Part shown: one piece after another, positions 37,771 through 50,190 of the stretch
Layout of the letters: every line of letters begins with the position of its first letter
Numbering within the stretch: position 1 is the first letter of the stretch
Assembly: GCA_026413225.1 (NCBI GenBank)
Contig: CM048557.1
Location: forward strand, 47,065,371 to 47,129,370
Origin: Otis tarda
Lineage: Eukaryota > Chordata > Aves > Otidiformes > Otididae
Direction: 5' to 3'
DNA length: 64,000 nucleotides
Program-made: the position numbers and the translations under genes
Notes under the pieces: generated by a model
The model's input: the letters and a program-made list of their open reading frames with translations, nothing else
Told to the model about the DNA's origin: nothing
The model's database searches: none

Positions 37771-40700
37771 TCAATTAATGAACTAAAGCTTTTCATGTTC
37801 AGGGAGGATGAATGCATATGTAGGGTGTATGGCTGTTTGTTTTGGTACCATTTCCACCTGCAGGAGGCTCTGGGTGGAAGGAGGTGGCCTTCCTTTGAAA
37901 CACCTATCACTTTGTAGTCTGATTAATGATGTATTTAATGGCTCCTGGGATGAGAAGTCCTCTTGTCGAGGCTGTCAGAAAAGCTAGGTTATGTACATCA
38001 AGTCTTAAGTCTTTTACAGAGCTAAAAAACCAAAACAAAATGAATGAAAACAAAGCAATGTTTTCTCTGATGTGTGGGTGGGGGGATGCATACTTTTGGA
38101 GAAGATCCTGAACTCTCCTCCCTGCTGTTTCTGTGAAGTCTTAACTAATCGTGCTATGTGGTGTTGAAACAGCTGGCGAATCTGAATAGATGGTGCAACT
38201 GCTGATACTTGTTAAAAATTGTAATCTCTACTTCCTTAGCCAAAGCTACAATAATTGCTGCCTCTTGAAACTCCTTTTGCATTTACTCCATTGTGTTGAA
38301 TTGTTTTGCCTTCCACACTGCAGTGGGAATAACCAGTGGACAGACGCTGCTGGCTGAGAGTGCTTTGCGGTTTGTGGAGACCTGTGTCAGCACTGAGAAG
38401 TGAAAAGGATTTCTAGTGCTTTGCATTCAGTAGGTCTGTGCTTGATCCTATAAAAGGGCTTTACTGGTCCAGTTGTCTAGAAAGGACAGGGAGTGTTTTC
38501 CACCTTAGTGCAAATAGGCTTCTGGCTGTTAATTTTTCCATCTTTCTCTGGAGCAGTGCAGATTAGATTCAGTTAGAGATAGCCTGTAGGCTGCACCGGG
38601 CCTATCTGCGCTCCCATGTCATTGCATTATCCCAGATGCCTGATTTCGTGTCCCCTTCACAATGTCAGGATTAAAACAATTGCCAGATTTGAGGAGAGAA
38701 AACTCAATTTCTTCTGGTCAGATTGTCAGGCTTTGTTTTTTTGATCACCTTCCACTGTGGGAACAGACATGGTTTGTTTCAGAAGATTATAGCAGGCTTC
38801 TCTTTAACAGATTCTCTGCTGGAGAGAAGTGGGGGGGGGTGGTAGTGTCCTCAGTCTCTGCTGTTCTTGTGTTTTACAGTGACAGGCAGCAGTTTTTTGG
38901 AATTGGTTTGCTGTCAAGTGTTAGAATGTTCTGTGGCCTGGGATGTTTGGGCATGAGTGGAACAGGTGTCCTGGGAAGCTTGAGGTACATGCTTGTTGAA
39001 ATGTATGGCTGGATGTATTGCAAAACCTGGACTCTGGCCCAGGTGAAAGCTTTCAAACCTATGCTCCAGTATTCCTAAAAGAGTAAGAAGGCTTGTTCTT
39101 GTCTGTCTTAACCTGTTTTAGAGTTAAGAGTTTCAGGTTTCTCTCTTGTCATTTTTCAATGTCTTGAACCAAGGAAAATGTTAGTTAACAATTCCTCCTG
39201 CTGGAATGTGTAGTGGGAATTAACCTTTTCCTTTTGCTGTGTTCACAATGCAATGGTCTCTGAGCTAGTGTGAGATGGTTCAAAGCCTAGCTTTACCTTC
39301 TACTTTCCATCCTTCTGACTTGCCTTGGAGAAGGTGCCTGAAATTATAGTTTTCCTTGGCCTTTGTCTGAAATGGATGCTAGGACTCGTGTTGTATGTGT
39401 GTGTATGCATGATCATGTGTGTATATGTTGGCACGTGGGCTTGAGGGAGAGGGTGAAGCCCAGTAAAAGCTTGGCATGACAGGGTATGTGGAGTCTGGCT
39501 GCACTACCTTTGCAGTCCCATGCTGTTGACCTCTGATAATGCAGCCTCCAGCTCTCTCTGCATGAAGTCATACGTAGGCATTTAATAATATATTTACTTC
39601 CAGTGGTCACCCTCCTAAAGTTCTTCTGAGGTTGAATATTTGGATTAACTATTTCAGGGATGATTTTCTACAATATTCTGTATGCTGTCAGTGACATAAA
39701 ACATTCAAAAGCTGGTGTCTGTTGCTTTTGAGTGGCAAGGCACTAGTGGGACAAGATTTCCAAGGATGTGGAGAGCTGCTGATGCACTGATCAGGGCATT
39801 ACTGGTCACTGCAGGGTTGGGCAGCAGCCTTGTAGACACTTGGGCATATGGTGGTGTTGACTGAAGGTACCTGTGGGGCATAATTCTGTGGAGTGTAGTC
39901 AGTGATGAATTTTGGGATGATCCTTCGGAGGCAGATATATATGCCTCACAAGACTGTATACTCCATGACTGAGGGCCTTGCTTGGGAGGCTTACAGCTTT
40001 GTTGAGCCTTGGAGATGGCACTTCTCCTTGGACCTGGAGAGGCAGGACTGATGTAGGCAGTAGGACTCAGCCTGTGGAAACATATCACTGCTGCAGTATC
40101 TAGTATGCATTGCTAGTTACAGGAAACCCAGTGTGTGAGAGGTGAGAAATGTGGAGAGGGCCTGGCAGAGCTGAGCACTAAGCCCACCAACCTCCACCTG
40201 AGAGCACGTGCCCGTGTGCACAGCGCTCCTGCTGCTGCGGCTTTATGTAACACATGTGCAGGACTTCATTTTCCACTAGATTGAAAGCAAAGCCGCTGTT
40301 GATTTTCTCCAAAAAGATCTATTTGAAAGTGCAATTGCCTGGAATTACATGGTGGCAGTGAAAGGCCAGACCTTGCTGTAAATAACTTTCTTCTCAGCCA
40401 AACATATTGAGCTCTGCTGTCTACTGCTTTGTCTCTTTAGATTATTTCAATTGAAGGGAGGGTTTTTTGGTATTTTTCTTTTATGCTTTGTTTATTCTTG
40501 TCAGGAGCTGATTCTCATTTTCCTACCTTTCCTGTTCTTGCCAAATGATGTGATTATGGTGGACAGGGCAGCTCCCCATTCAGGGTAGAATTTGTGTGTT
40601 TTTATAGCACAAGGCTGTATTAGGACTGATGCACCTTTGCTGCTGTCCTGTGTCTGCTGGTGCTTTGTCTGTCGCGACTGTGCCAGTGGGCAATGGCAGC

Positions 40701-41763
40701 ACATAGGTTTTGGTGATTAGCATCTTCATGCCAGTGACTGATGACATGGTAGCAGTGCGTGCTTGTGCTATTAAATGAGCATGATGCCATTCACACCACT
40801 GGCCAGCATCAGTTTTTCAATTTAACCTTCCTGAGCTGCGGGAGGGCCCTCCTATCTGTGGAACATTTTCTCCATGGCCATAATGCATGTTCATATTAAA
40901 CCTCATATTCCCTATTGAAGACCCAGTGCCAGCAGTTGATGTGTCTTCATCTTTGAAGCCATTAGTCTCCAACAGTGGATCTTTAGCCTGGATCAGAAAG
41001 TTATCCTGTGTTCTCCCTGTTGTGGTGGCTGAAGGAGATCGGAGTTGTTTTGGCTGATGGCACCTGTACAGTAGAGCGTAGAGTCAATTTTGACTTTTAA
41101 AAGTAGTATTTTTATGGGAAAACTAGACTCTTGTAATGGAGAGCTTAGAGATCAGTATTGTAAGGAAAGAGGGGAACAAGTGTGTGAAGGAAGGAAAGGG
41201 ACACAGGTAGGGCTGCTGTACGGGGAAAGCGGGGCCCATGGGGTAAGAGAAACATGACTCAGTGGCAGTGTGTCGCAGCAGGGTGGCTGTGCCTGTAGGG
41301 ATGGAACAGAGCTGTGAAAGCAGGCTGAGAGAGGAATTATATGCAAGGGAGAAGCATGATGGTGGTAAACTGGAGTTTTTAACTGTCTAATGTTTTTGTT
41401 TCTCCCTTTAGCCATGCAGTGTACCCTTTCTGGTTCAATGTTCCTTTTTCCCTGCAAACGTACACATCCATCACATCTCAACTTCACTATTTGCTTTCCT
41501 GTTTTGTTTGTTTTTAAGCTAGCTGATTATTAACACTTATTAATTCTTTATTCTTGCAGTTCCCTGATTTTTCCCACTTTTTTTTTTTTTCTTTCATCTT
41601 AAATTATGGTGCCTGGAATTAGAGTTTTTGAGATAGGAGTTGCCATAGATTGATACTGGGAGGGGCTTATGTGCGCCTTGGTCACTTATATATGCATCAC
41701 ACATTGGCTTTTTCTTTCTACTTCATTGTGCTACAAATTCCTCTTCATTTTACTCCCTCCTAG
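37771..41763. other. Noncoding stretch
   Basis: No gene is supported. A G9 run lies at 38831-38839. The frame at 38662-39078 (138 codons) is aromatic- and glycine-rich with no known domain. A T run lies at about 41578-41590. The segment 38560-38700 has the even composition of unique, possibly conserved noncoding DNA. Confidence 0.55.
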
Positions 41764-42040
41764 AACTTCTGCTAGCCTCGAGTGTCTGCTATTCAGTGGG
41801 AAGCAAGCACGTAGACTGTGAACATGATACACAGCTCCTCTGAAACTCAATGTTAGCATTCCTTGCTGGCGCAGAAATGCTGCTGGTGCTAGCCAAGTGG
41901 CGTTGCCATCATCCTATGCAGACGCAACTGGCTTACCTGAGTGCAGAGGAAAAGGGTTCAAGCAAGTTCCAGCTCCTGGCCTTTGCTGTACAAAAAAGGG
42001 TCAGGGCCCAGAGCCAACTAGACTTGGTTTCACAGGGAAG
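41764..42040 (+). other. Candidate splice-bounded segment, weak exon candidate
   Basis: A pyrimidine-rich tract ending TAG (41761-41763) precedes the segment, and GGAAG|GTGAGT (donor from 42041) follows it, giving a 277-bp internal-exon-sized interval. An ATG at 41850 opens a frame that stays open to the donor. Upstream of it the same frame has a TGA, so it would be a 5' coding or noncoding exon. The encoded segment (starting MLAFLAGAEMLLVLAKW) is not recognised. Splice-like pairs occur by chance in introns, so this is only a candidate. Confidence 0.15.
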
Positions 42041-42046
42041 GTGAGT

Positions 42047-45000
42047 CATCTAGTTTCCAAGAATAGCAGGAGAAAAGGAGGAGAGACACAGCTGCAGGCG
42101 AGGTGGGAGGAGGCAGTGGTGCTTTCAGTATGTTAATGAAGTTCTAAGTGTACGAATTCAGTCCACCTGCGCTGTGCTTGCACTTTCCCCATGAATCAGC
42201 TTCATCTCTACCTGCTGCTGCTGTACTGGCCTTGGGAGCCCCAGTGGACCAGGGTTCATTCAGAGGAATAAATGATGGGAAACTGTGATTTCTTGGCCTG
42301 GATGGTGCCCCAGTCTCCTGAGCTTTGCTCCCTTGGGAGTCCCTTGCCAGTGGTGCTCAGAAGTCTGGCAGTGACACCATCTGGCATCAGACAAAGCAAG
42401 GGCTGGGTTTACAATTTTTTTTTTTTTTTTTAACACAGCCAGTTTAATAAAATTTCCAAATGATGTGCAACAGAAAAAGCTTCCTCCTTGAGATCTGGCT
42501 CAGTAAAAGGTGGAGCCAGTTTTTCCTCTGTTCTTTTTCATGTGGTTTGAGGGGAGATATGCAGGTAGTTTTGCGGCTCGCTGTTAAAGCAGGTTGAGGA
42601 CCATCCTAGTCTGTATTGCAGCTAAATATCCCTCACAAACAGCCAAGAACATCTGTGTTTAACAATATCTGTTCCATTTTCCTTTCTGTTACAACCCTTG
42701 TCTCTCCGTATGGATTTTGTTGGAAATAGCATTATTACCCGCAACCTCCTGGACTTTCTAGTTAGGACGTTCTTTTGTGCGTTGGTATGGCAATTTTGCA
42801 ACTCTTGTGCAACTGAAAAGCCAAATGTGCTGGAGTAATCAGATTTCCCAGCATCTCCCTCAGATGCTAAGCCTCACGATGAGGCATTTTTTACAGAGGC
42901 CTACAGAGAAGGTCTGGTTATGTGAGGAGTGCCTGTGTCACTAGGCTGCAAGGGAAGATCGTGTTTTCCAGTAGCATGTCACTCAGTAGCGTGATCCTTG
43001 CTTACAGGTCTGTGTTGTGGCCTTGCTTCTCCTTGCTGACCTCATGTGTTGTGGGGCGATACGCTGGCTGGCAGGTTTGTTGAGCAAACCCAGCAGCTTC
43101 TGGCTTGTGAATAAAGTGGGAGGACAAATAGGAATATTTGATTTGTGCAGCTCTTCTAAAATACCTTTCTGTGGGTATTTAAAAAAGAAAATCTTCTCGC
43201 AGACTACATATTCTTACTTGTTCAAGGATGTAGTCAAGGGACGTAGGGCCTAGTTGAGATAGTTTTGGTGTGGTGATCTAGGTTTGTTCCTGGCTCCGTC
43301 ACTGAAAATTATCTCAGGCTGTTTAACCAAAATTTTGAATGCGTGCTTTGATACTTCAGACTAATGTCTGTTCTCTCTGTATTAGCCCCATCTTTCTGTT
43401 TCTGTTCCCTCTTGTACACTTCTGATAGGTGCCTTAATCATGTGTCAGTGGCAAGCAACCAAGAGTGAATGTCAAAATGAAACTTAGTGAGCACTCTGGA
43501 AAACATCCGCCATCGGGTACAGCTCAAACTGTACTTTCCTCATGTGCAAAAGGAGTGAGTTCTGCTGTTTTCGCAGCTCACCTGCCTCCAGCTGAGCCAA
43601 GGGCAAATAAATAGACCACACAGCATGGATTTTTGAAAGTGAAGTTGATTTTTTTTTTTTAATTTTTATTTTTAAATCTCTCATTCTTTATAATCTGCTA
43701 TGTTACTAATAACATGGGCTGATTTTTGTTTTTAATATCTGATTTTTATTTTCACTGCATTCCCTAACCTTTCCTCAGAGACTTTATTTTCTAAACCTTT
43801 GATGGATTTTGCTGCCCTCCTGCTGATGTTTTTCATTTATTGGAGGAGAATAAAATAATAATTATAATAATAAACCCCACTGTTTTGCTGGAGGCAATTG
43901 ACTGGTTGAGGTTTTCATGTGAACCCAGCCCTCTTAATCCTAGCAAAAAGGATTCTCCTCCTAATCTCTAATCCCTGAGTACTTTAGCTATTAGTCTTGT
44001 GAAGCGTTTTCCCTTCCCCATCTGGGATTAACCTGAGAGTGGTTACCCATGGTTACTGGTTCCTTTTTTTTTTCCCCTCTTGCTTTCCCATGAGGTTTGG
44101 AGGTTCAGGGAGACGAGTGCTGAATTCTGGGCCCTTCATCTTGGTGTGTTTGGTTTCTGGACCTTTGGTCACCTTCTTTCATTTGGCCGGTTTGATAGAT
44201 CCTTGTTCAGCAGGAAGAATACCAGACATCATCGCCTGGCAGCTTCCACCCGATCAGAGATGAGCATCTGAATCTCTTTCTGTTTTTCTTTCCATGGAAT
44301 AGGGAGACAGACCTTATTTGGGCTTCACAAAGGAGAAATTAAAAAAGAAGAAGTCATGTGAAACGAAGGGAATCTCGGGTGTTTGGCTCCCTTCAGCCCT
44401 TCTCTTTTAGACAACAGTTTTCTTCCCCTGCATTTGTTTTTAGGGAATTGTAGTGTAAAATTCTGGGTTTTGCTACAATTTTTTTTTCCTTCTGAATGTG
44501 TTAGGTTGGTTGTTTATTTTCTGTGTGTTGTTATTTACAAACTTTGAGTACTCTTTGCTGGCTTGCTCTTTGGGCTCTGCTTGTGGAGCTGGCCTGTCAG
44601 CTTGGGGTTCCTATTGCAGCTTGGGACTCCTGTTTCTGTTCTTCTGCAAAGGCTGGGTCCCTTCCATACTACTCCCAGACTGGTATTTCTAGAGGTGTTG
44701 GACGGCTGCCCCCTGCAAACAGGTGTTTGTGTGCTGACCTGTGTACTATGGGTTGTTATCATAGAGCTATATTCTCATCACTGTGGATCCAGAAGGGTTT
44801 TTGTCTAGTGGATCTTCTCCCCTATCAAATTCATACTCTCTGCCCATGCCTGCCCATTCCTTACAGTATATGTAGGGGGGGAGCCATTTCTGAATATATT
44901 CTTACTCTCGTAAATGTGGGCTCAAAGCAGTTGTGTGAGCAAGCCTCCAGTGTGTCTTCCTGAGAGCCTCCTAGGTGTTGTGTGGTTGCAGAGAGCCTTC

Positions 45001-45276
45001 ATGAAGGCCATCAGCAGTTGTGAATGCAGCAGTCTTGGGCTGGAGTGAGGATGTGCTATGAGTAGGACTGCTGGTGGGGCTGCTGAGCAGCATGAAATGT
45101 CAGAAGCAACAGGGATGTGAGCTGTTAACTGAGGATACTGTTCTGTAGTTCTCTAGCCCTTAGCATTGGTAAACATTGCCTGGCTTTTTTCCAGGTTGCA
45201 GTTTTTTTCCTGTGTTGAGATTTATGCAATAATTTCTGATTTTACTTTCTTTAACTGTTAAAACAATTCACAATGT
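42047..45276. other. Noncoding stretch
   Basis: No gene is supported. A T run lies at about 42415-42431. About 43630-43880 is AT-rich with AATAATAATTATAATAATAA-type sequence. The 146-codon frame at 44523-44963 is cysteine- and leucine-rich with no signature and is probably chance. Confidence 0.55.
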
Positions 45277-45389
45277 AAAAAAAAAAAAAAAAAAAACCCC
45301 AAAAACCCAAACCCCAAAAAAACAACCAACCAACCAAAAATACAAAAAAAAAAAAACCAAAAAACAAAAAAAAAACCCCAAACCGCCAA
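45277..45389. repeat. A/C-rich low-complexity tract
   Basis: An A20 run is followed by mixed A and C runs (CCCC, CCC, CCAACC). On the minus strand this is T/G-rich with several G runs. Similar tracts occur at 62081-62147 and 62547-62620. Confidence 0.9.
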
Positions 45390-48300
45390 ACTTTGCTTCC
45401 TGAGTCCTGTTCTGATTAATATAGCTGCTAAACATAGAAGTTAGTACAACTGCTTCTGAAAGGTTTGTGGGGAATTTCTGTTGCTGTACGCTGCCAGAAG
45501 AGAAAAGGGAAGTCCCTGCTTTGTGCTAGCCATATAGGAAAGCAAAGGGGAGCATGAATGCAGGAAAAAGAGGCATCTTGGGAGGAAAAAATGTAGCTTT
45601 GGCATCACTGGTAGCTGTGAAGCTGTGGGGAAAGTGCAAGAGATTAGAAAAGATCAGGGTATTTCATCATCACAGGGATGGGGCAAAGTTCTAAACTCAT
45701 TCCTGTTCTGGTTTTGATTATTTGACTTGGAAATACTGAGTAAAGTAAGCGTACATTGCCCCCAAGTTCTTGTGCCTCTTCTTATCCCCTTGTTTCAGAT
45801 AAACATATAAAATTTGCTGCATCTTTTAAAGCAAAAATTCAAGATTGCAATAATTTTCCTGTATGACATATGTAGATCCAAAGTTTTTACAAGGCATATA
45901 TGCAGGAGTCATCTTTTCATACCTGAAAGACCATGTCACCACCAAGTGGAAAGAACACACTGTGCACTGCAGCAGTACAGACGGAGAAGGTTTTGTTCAT
46001 CAAAAATGCTTGAGGACCTTTGTGTACAAACAGAAGTGCAGAATCCATCTCCTGTAACATCACGGTGCTCTCTAGCACTGTGTGGAGGTGATTTGTGGCA
46101 CCTTCTCAGAAGGAGGAGTGCTCTCTTCTGAGTCACCTGCATCTTGCCCTGCACATACATTTATATTTAGAGCTCTGCTGTTTCTGACTCACTGTTTTGT
46201 CCCCTGAAAATTTTTACTCTGTTAAAAGGTAATGATGAAATAGGGTCTTCCCTAATTTTAAGGATGCTTATAATTTGGTTTTGGTGAATGATGACTGGGA
46301 GTGATGATGGAATTGATTTTAGTTTGAGCAAGCAGGTTTTGTCTCGTGGTCATCCTGAAAAATGGACAGACTGTCATGTTGTGTTTCTTCTAATTTTACT
46401 GCTGTGTCTTTTCTCCTCTTTGGTGCTCTGACACAGGAAACTTCTCCATTCAGTTTGTTGCTCACTGCCAGAGCGTGTGCAGGTATTTCCTGGGGTCATA
46501 AGAATACAGAACTCTATCAACCTTGTGTAACTGTCGGAGGGGCAGGTGAAGGCTGGAAAGGAATATGGAAGCCCCCTATGAGCTGCTTTGTACTCTGCTA
46601 TGTGGGAAGTTAGGTGCCAGCCAAAGGCCTGGAAGATAATGGGGGTTCTTTGTCTCTTCTCTGACAGAACCTGTGCAGCCCAGTGCTCTCCAGTATAGCA
46701 TGGCACTGGGATGGAGCACAGAGACATCAATATTGTCTGTGCTGGGGCAGGTGCATGATGGAAGAGGTGATTAGCTCAAGGAGAAGAGGAACAATGTATC
46801 CTGCCCAAAGATGTAAAACTGGTTTGAGTCAAAACGGAGTTATTTCCTATTCCCTTTGCTCTGTTTTTGAATTAACTGTACTTCCTCGCTCAAAATGCTA
46901 TTCCTGGAGAAAATGCATTGCTGACTGTGATGGGACTGCTTTCTGCTGTTTCATTCTGCTGCCATGCAGTGTCTCTGTCCAGCTGTGTCTCTTGAGAGAT
47001 CCTTTGATCCTGCAGAAGCATTAGCAATAATAGAAGAGGGATGTGACTTAACAAAAATGCTGTTTTCTGTCATCAGTCTTGCATCAGACACACCCAAATT
47101 ACTTCATCTGTCTCTCCTTGTCTTTTTCACTGGCTAACAGTTTATTTACCTTAAGAAAAAAGTAAAGTAGTAAAAATAAAAGCATCCTTACTCCATTTTA
47201 ACTGTGCAGTTTTACAAGGGGTGTGCGTCAAGACGAATAAGAATGAAAAGAATTAAATCAGCCTTCCTATATGTCCATTCCCTCTAAGTCAGTGGCCTGC
47301 CTTGTGAAACAGGTGTAGTTTAGCTACATCTTTGAGGACTGCAGCCATGGAATCCAGGGGGAGTCGGACAAAGGTATTAATTTACTTCACTGGGGGTTAA
47401 GTAGTTCTAGTATTTGGGCCAGTGGATTTGTCTGGTGCTTGGCTATATTTAGGAGCATACAAAGCATAAAAAGTGGGGCTGGAAATCTCAAGGGAACTTG
47501 CTTTTCCCCGTCATGCTGCTGTTCTAAATAATTTCAGGGTCTTTTCAGTAATGTGTGTGACAGTATGTCTGAAGATGTTAGGTACGGCAGATCCCATATA
47601 TATCATTTTGGTGTATATGTATAGCAGCACAGCTGAGTCCTGCCCACGTTATACGTGGATGTGCCAGGGAGGGAAGGGTTAGGCCTGGGGGAGGAGCAGG
47701 AGCACTTGCGTAGCAGAAGAGCTGTGAAGATGCTTGGCTGCCCCTGCCTCCAGCTGGGAGCTGAGGTGTGGCTCTCAATGACAAGGACTCGTGAGGCTTC
47801 CCCAGTGCCACCTTTGCACAGAGGCCAGGCATTACACACTCTTGCTCTTCCAGATGATGGTGTCCAAGCGACAACCATCCATGAAGACTAATTCTGCAAG
47901 CTTTATTTGTCTTTGTTTTCTCTCCTGCCTTGGTTGTCTTTGGCAGGCAGCCTTGGGTAGCTTACCTTCATGACAGTGTGGGACCAAACAGATGGGAGCA
48001 GGAGCTGTGTGTGACACTCCAGTGAGCTGTCAGCGTTTAGCAGTGATTAGCTTTTTTAAAGACCCTTTTCTTTATCTGCTGGGGATTTTAATTTTTCCCT
48101 CTCATTGCTTTGCTTCTTATTGATTTAAAGAAAAAAAAAAAGGAGCTGAAGCCCTGTTTAGTAATGGAATATTGATGAGAAGGCTGGGGAAAGAGGGAGA
48201 GAGATGGTAGAAGTCTTTGTTCTTGTTTGACAAAAGATGGAGAATACGAGGGAAGAAATGTGAATGTGTATGGGGAGGAGGGAGAGAAGAAAGTTATTTA

Positions 48301-48839
48301 AAATCACAGCTCGGAAATCACTCTTGCAGTCTATGTGGCCACGGTGAGATCAATTTTCAATTTCTCTTTCTCTGCCTTTTGTGTTTCGAGACACTTGCAT
48401 GCCACTGGAGACGGGGGATCTGCCGGCAACTGTTTGTTTAAAACAAATTGTCGGTAGGTATTTTTTTCAGATGACCTGCTTCCTGGATCAATATACATGC
48501 TGTAAGGAGAAAGGTGGGAGAACCACGGGAGCCCTGCTCTCCGAGAGCCACACGTATGATTCTGGCCACGTCTGTGGTTTTACTTCTCGGCTCAGTGAGG
48601 TGTGAGGAGCGACTCGAGTAGGCCCTTGTTTCATAGATATATTTAGTGTCACATGAGGTGTTGAGTGTGAAAGAGTAGATGTGACAAGTGCTGTTGAATG
48701 GCTTGATTTTAAGCAACCATGCAGTGTCAGTACTTTGTATCTCTGTAGGATCTTGAATTAACAATAGACCAGCTCTTTTATCTGTAGTTTAGTGTACGGC
48801 AATACAGGATCAACTGCTATTGATAATCAAACCTGTGGA
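45390..48839. other. Noncoding stretch
   Basis: No gene is supported. Overlapping short frames at 45814-46160 and 47578-47891 occur on both strands without recognisable domains. An A12 run lies near 48130. Confidence 0.55.
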
Positions 48840-49720
48840 CCAAAGACTCTGCTGTGTTGTTCATTTCATCGAGCACATACAGATGAAGATTTGGCTTGGA
48901 AAGTTTAAATCATTGCTTGACACAAATGCTATTATCTCTGCTGCAGTTTCAAACCAGTGATGAATCTGAAAAGCAAAAAAGGTCATTTCCCCACCCTAAT
49001 CAATTTCTACAGAAAATTTTTTATTTAAAATACCAATTAGCTTGTGCGGAAATTGAGAGAAAGAGGGATAACCATTTTCCCTCCTGACCAATGAAATCTG
49101 TTTTGTTTTGTTTTAAACTGACACAAATCTGAATCCCTGTGGAAAAAAAAAAAAAGACAAAATTGCCATTTGCTCAACATAATATGGAGAAGTGGATTCA
49201 AAGGGGGCTGAGTTTACAACACAAAATTATATATTCTAACATTTTATTCCTTTCAGCACCTTTAATGGAAGCTGTACTTGAAAGTAAATAATTGAGTGGG
49301 GATGTTGTCCTGCAGTAAAATTACTGAATAGTCTTAGGTCAATATTCAGATCTTCATGTTCAGAGTGGGCAAGTAGTTCCTCCTAATAGTCATGGTAGCT
49401 GCCAGCATAAATCACTTCAAAGCTATTCAACTGTATTTTGCACACAGAGCTGTAATTATTTTGCAGGGCGAATTCTGGAAACTTGTGTCTGTAATTTCCG
49501 ACATGAAAGTCAGAATTGTACCCTGAAAAAATATTGCTATTGGTTTATGTAATCCCATTTTCAAGATAAATTTAAGCAAGAAACAATAAAAACACTTCAT
49601 GATTAATGTTTCTATAAATCAGTCCCTTCAGCTTGTTCATCCTTCATATTGCTCATCTCTGAACTCTCGCTTTTGACATCACATTATCTAATTGGCACAT
49701 ACTTAATACTGCATTGCACG
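48840..49720. other. AT-rich segment resembling conserved noncoding DNA
   Basis: Low-CpG, non-repetitive, AT-rich sequence with dense transcription-factor-like words: TAATTATTTTGCAG near 49452, AAACAATAAAA (SOX-like) near 49581, and TGATTAATG near 49600. An A run at about 49143-49155 interrupts it. This is the usual texture of vertebrate developmental enhancers, but conservation cannot be seen in one sequence. Confidence 0.25.
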
Positions 49721-50161
49721 AGTGCATAACTCCTGACTGTGCGGAGGGCTGCCTGTGTCCTGCAGGCCCCCGTGTTGGTGTATGTAGAGTTAGGACCGAG
49801 ACTTTAGCTGTTGTGAGAACTCCCTGCAGCAGCGGGTGCTGGGAGGCAGCGGAGCAGCTGTGTGTTCCCCAGCAGTGCCTGAGAAAGCCAGGCTGGCCGC
49901 TACTGGGGCTGAGGTCGGTGCACGTGGGGAGACTAAGTGAGCTAATGTCACAATGGGGTGGCCTGTGCCAGCAGTCGTGTGCTCCTCAGCGTCTGTTCCA
50001 GCGTGTCTGGCAGCTATGAGAGGAGCAGGCTGTCTTTGCAGGGCTCGACCCTTTCTCTTCAGCCCTTGGGCAGGAACTGCTCAACTCCTTTGAATTTCCT
50101 TTTTCTCTGTAGTGGATTTAGGTTGGTTCCTGTTACCGCTCTCCATGGGTCGCAGGGAGAT
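49721..50161. other. GC-rich patch
   Basis: GC-rich with scattered CpG and CTG/CAG words. The plus frame 49714-50019 is open for 101 codons with no known domain. Confidence 0.35.
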
Positions 50162-50190
50162 TGATTCGTCTCTTTGTACGAGACGAATCA
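50162..50190. repeat. Perfect 11-bp inverted repeat, 7-nt loop
   Basis: TGATTCGTCTC (50162-50172) pairs perfectly with GAGACGAATCA (50180-50190) around TTTGTAC. Like the hairpin at 19117-19149 it has a 7-nt loop and CpG in its arms. Confidence 0.9.

Noticed and set aside
44523-44963. 146-codon cysteine- and leucine-rich frame as a secreted or membrane protein
   Set aside because: Three overlapping frames are open at once and no family features or splice sites were seen.
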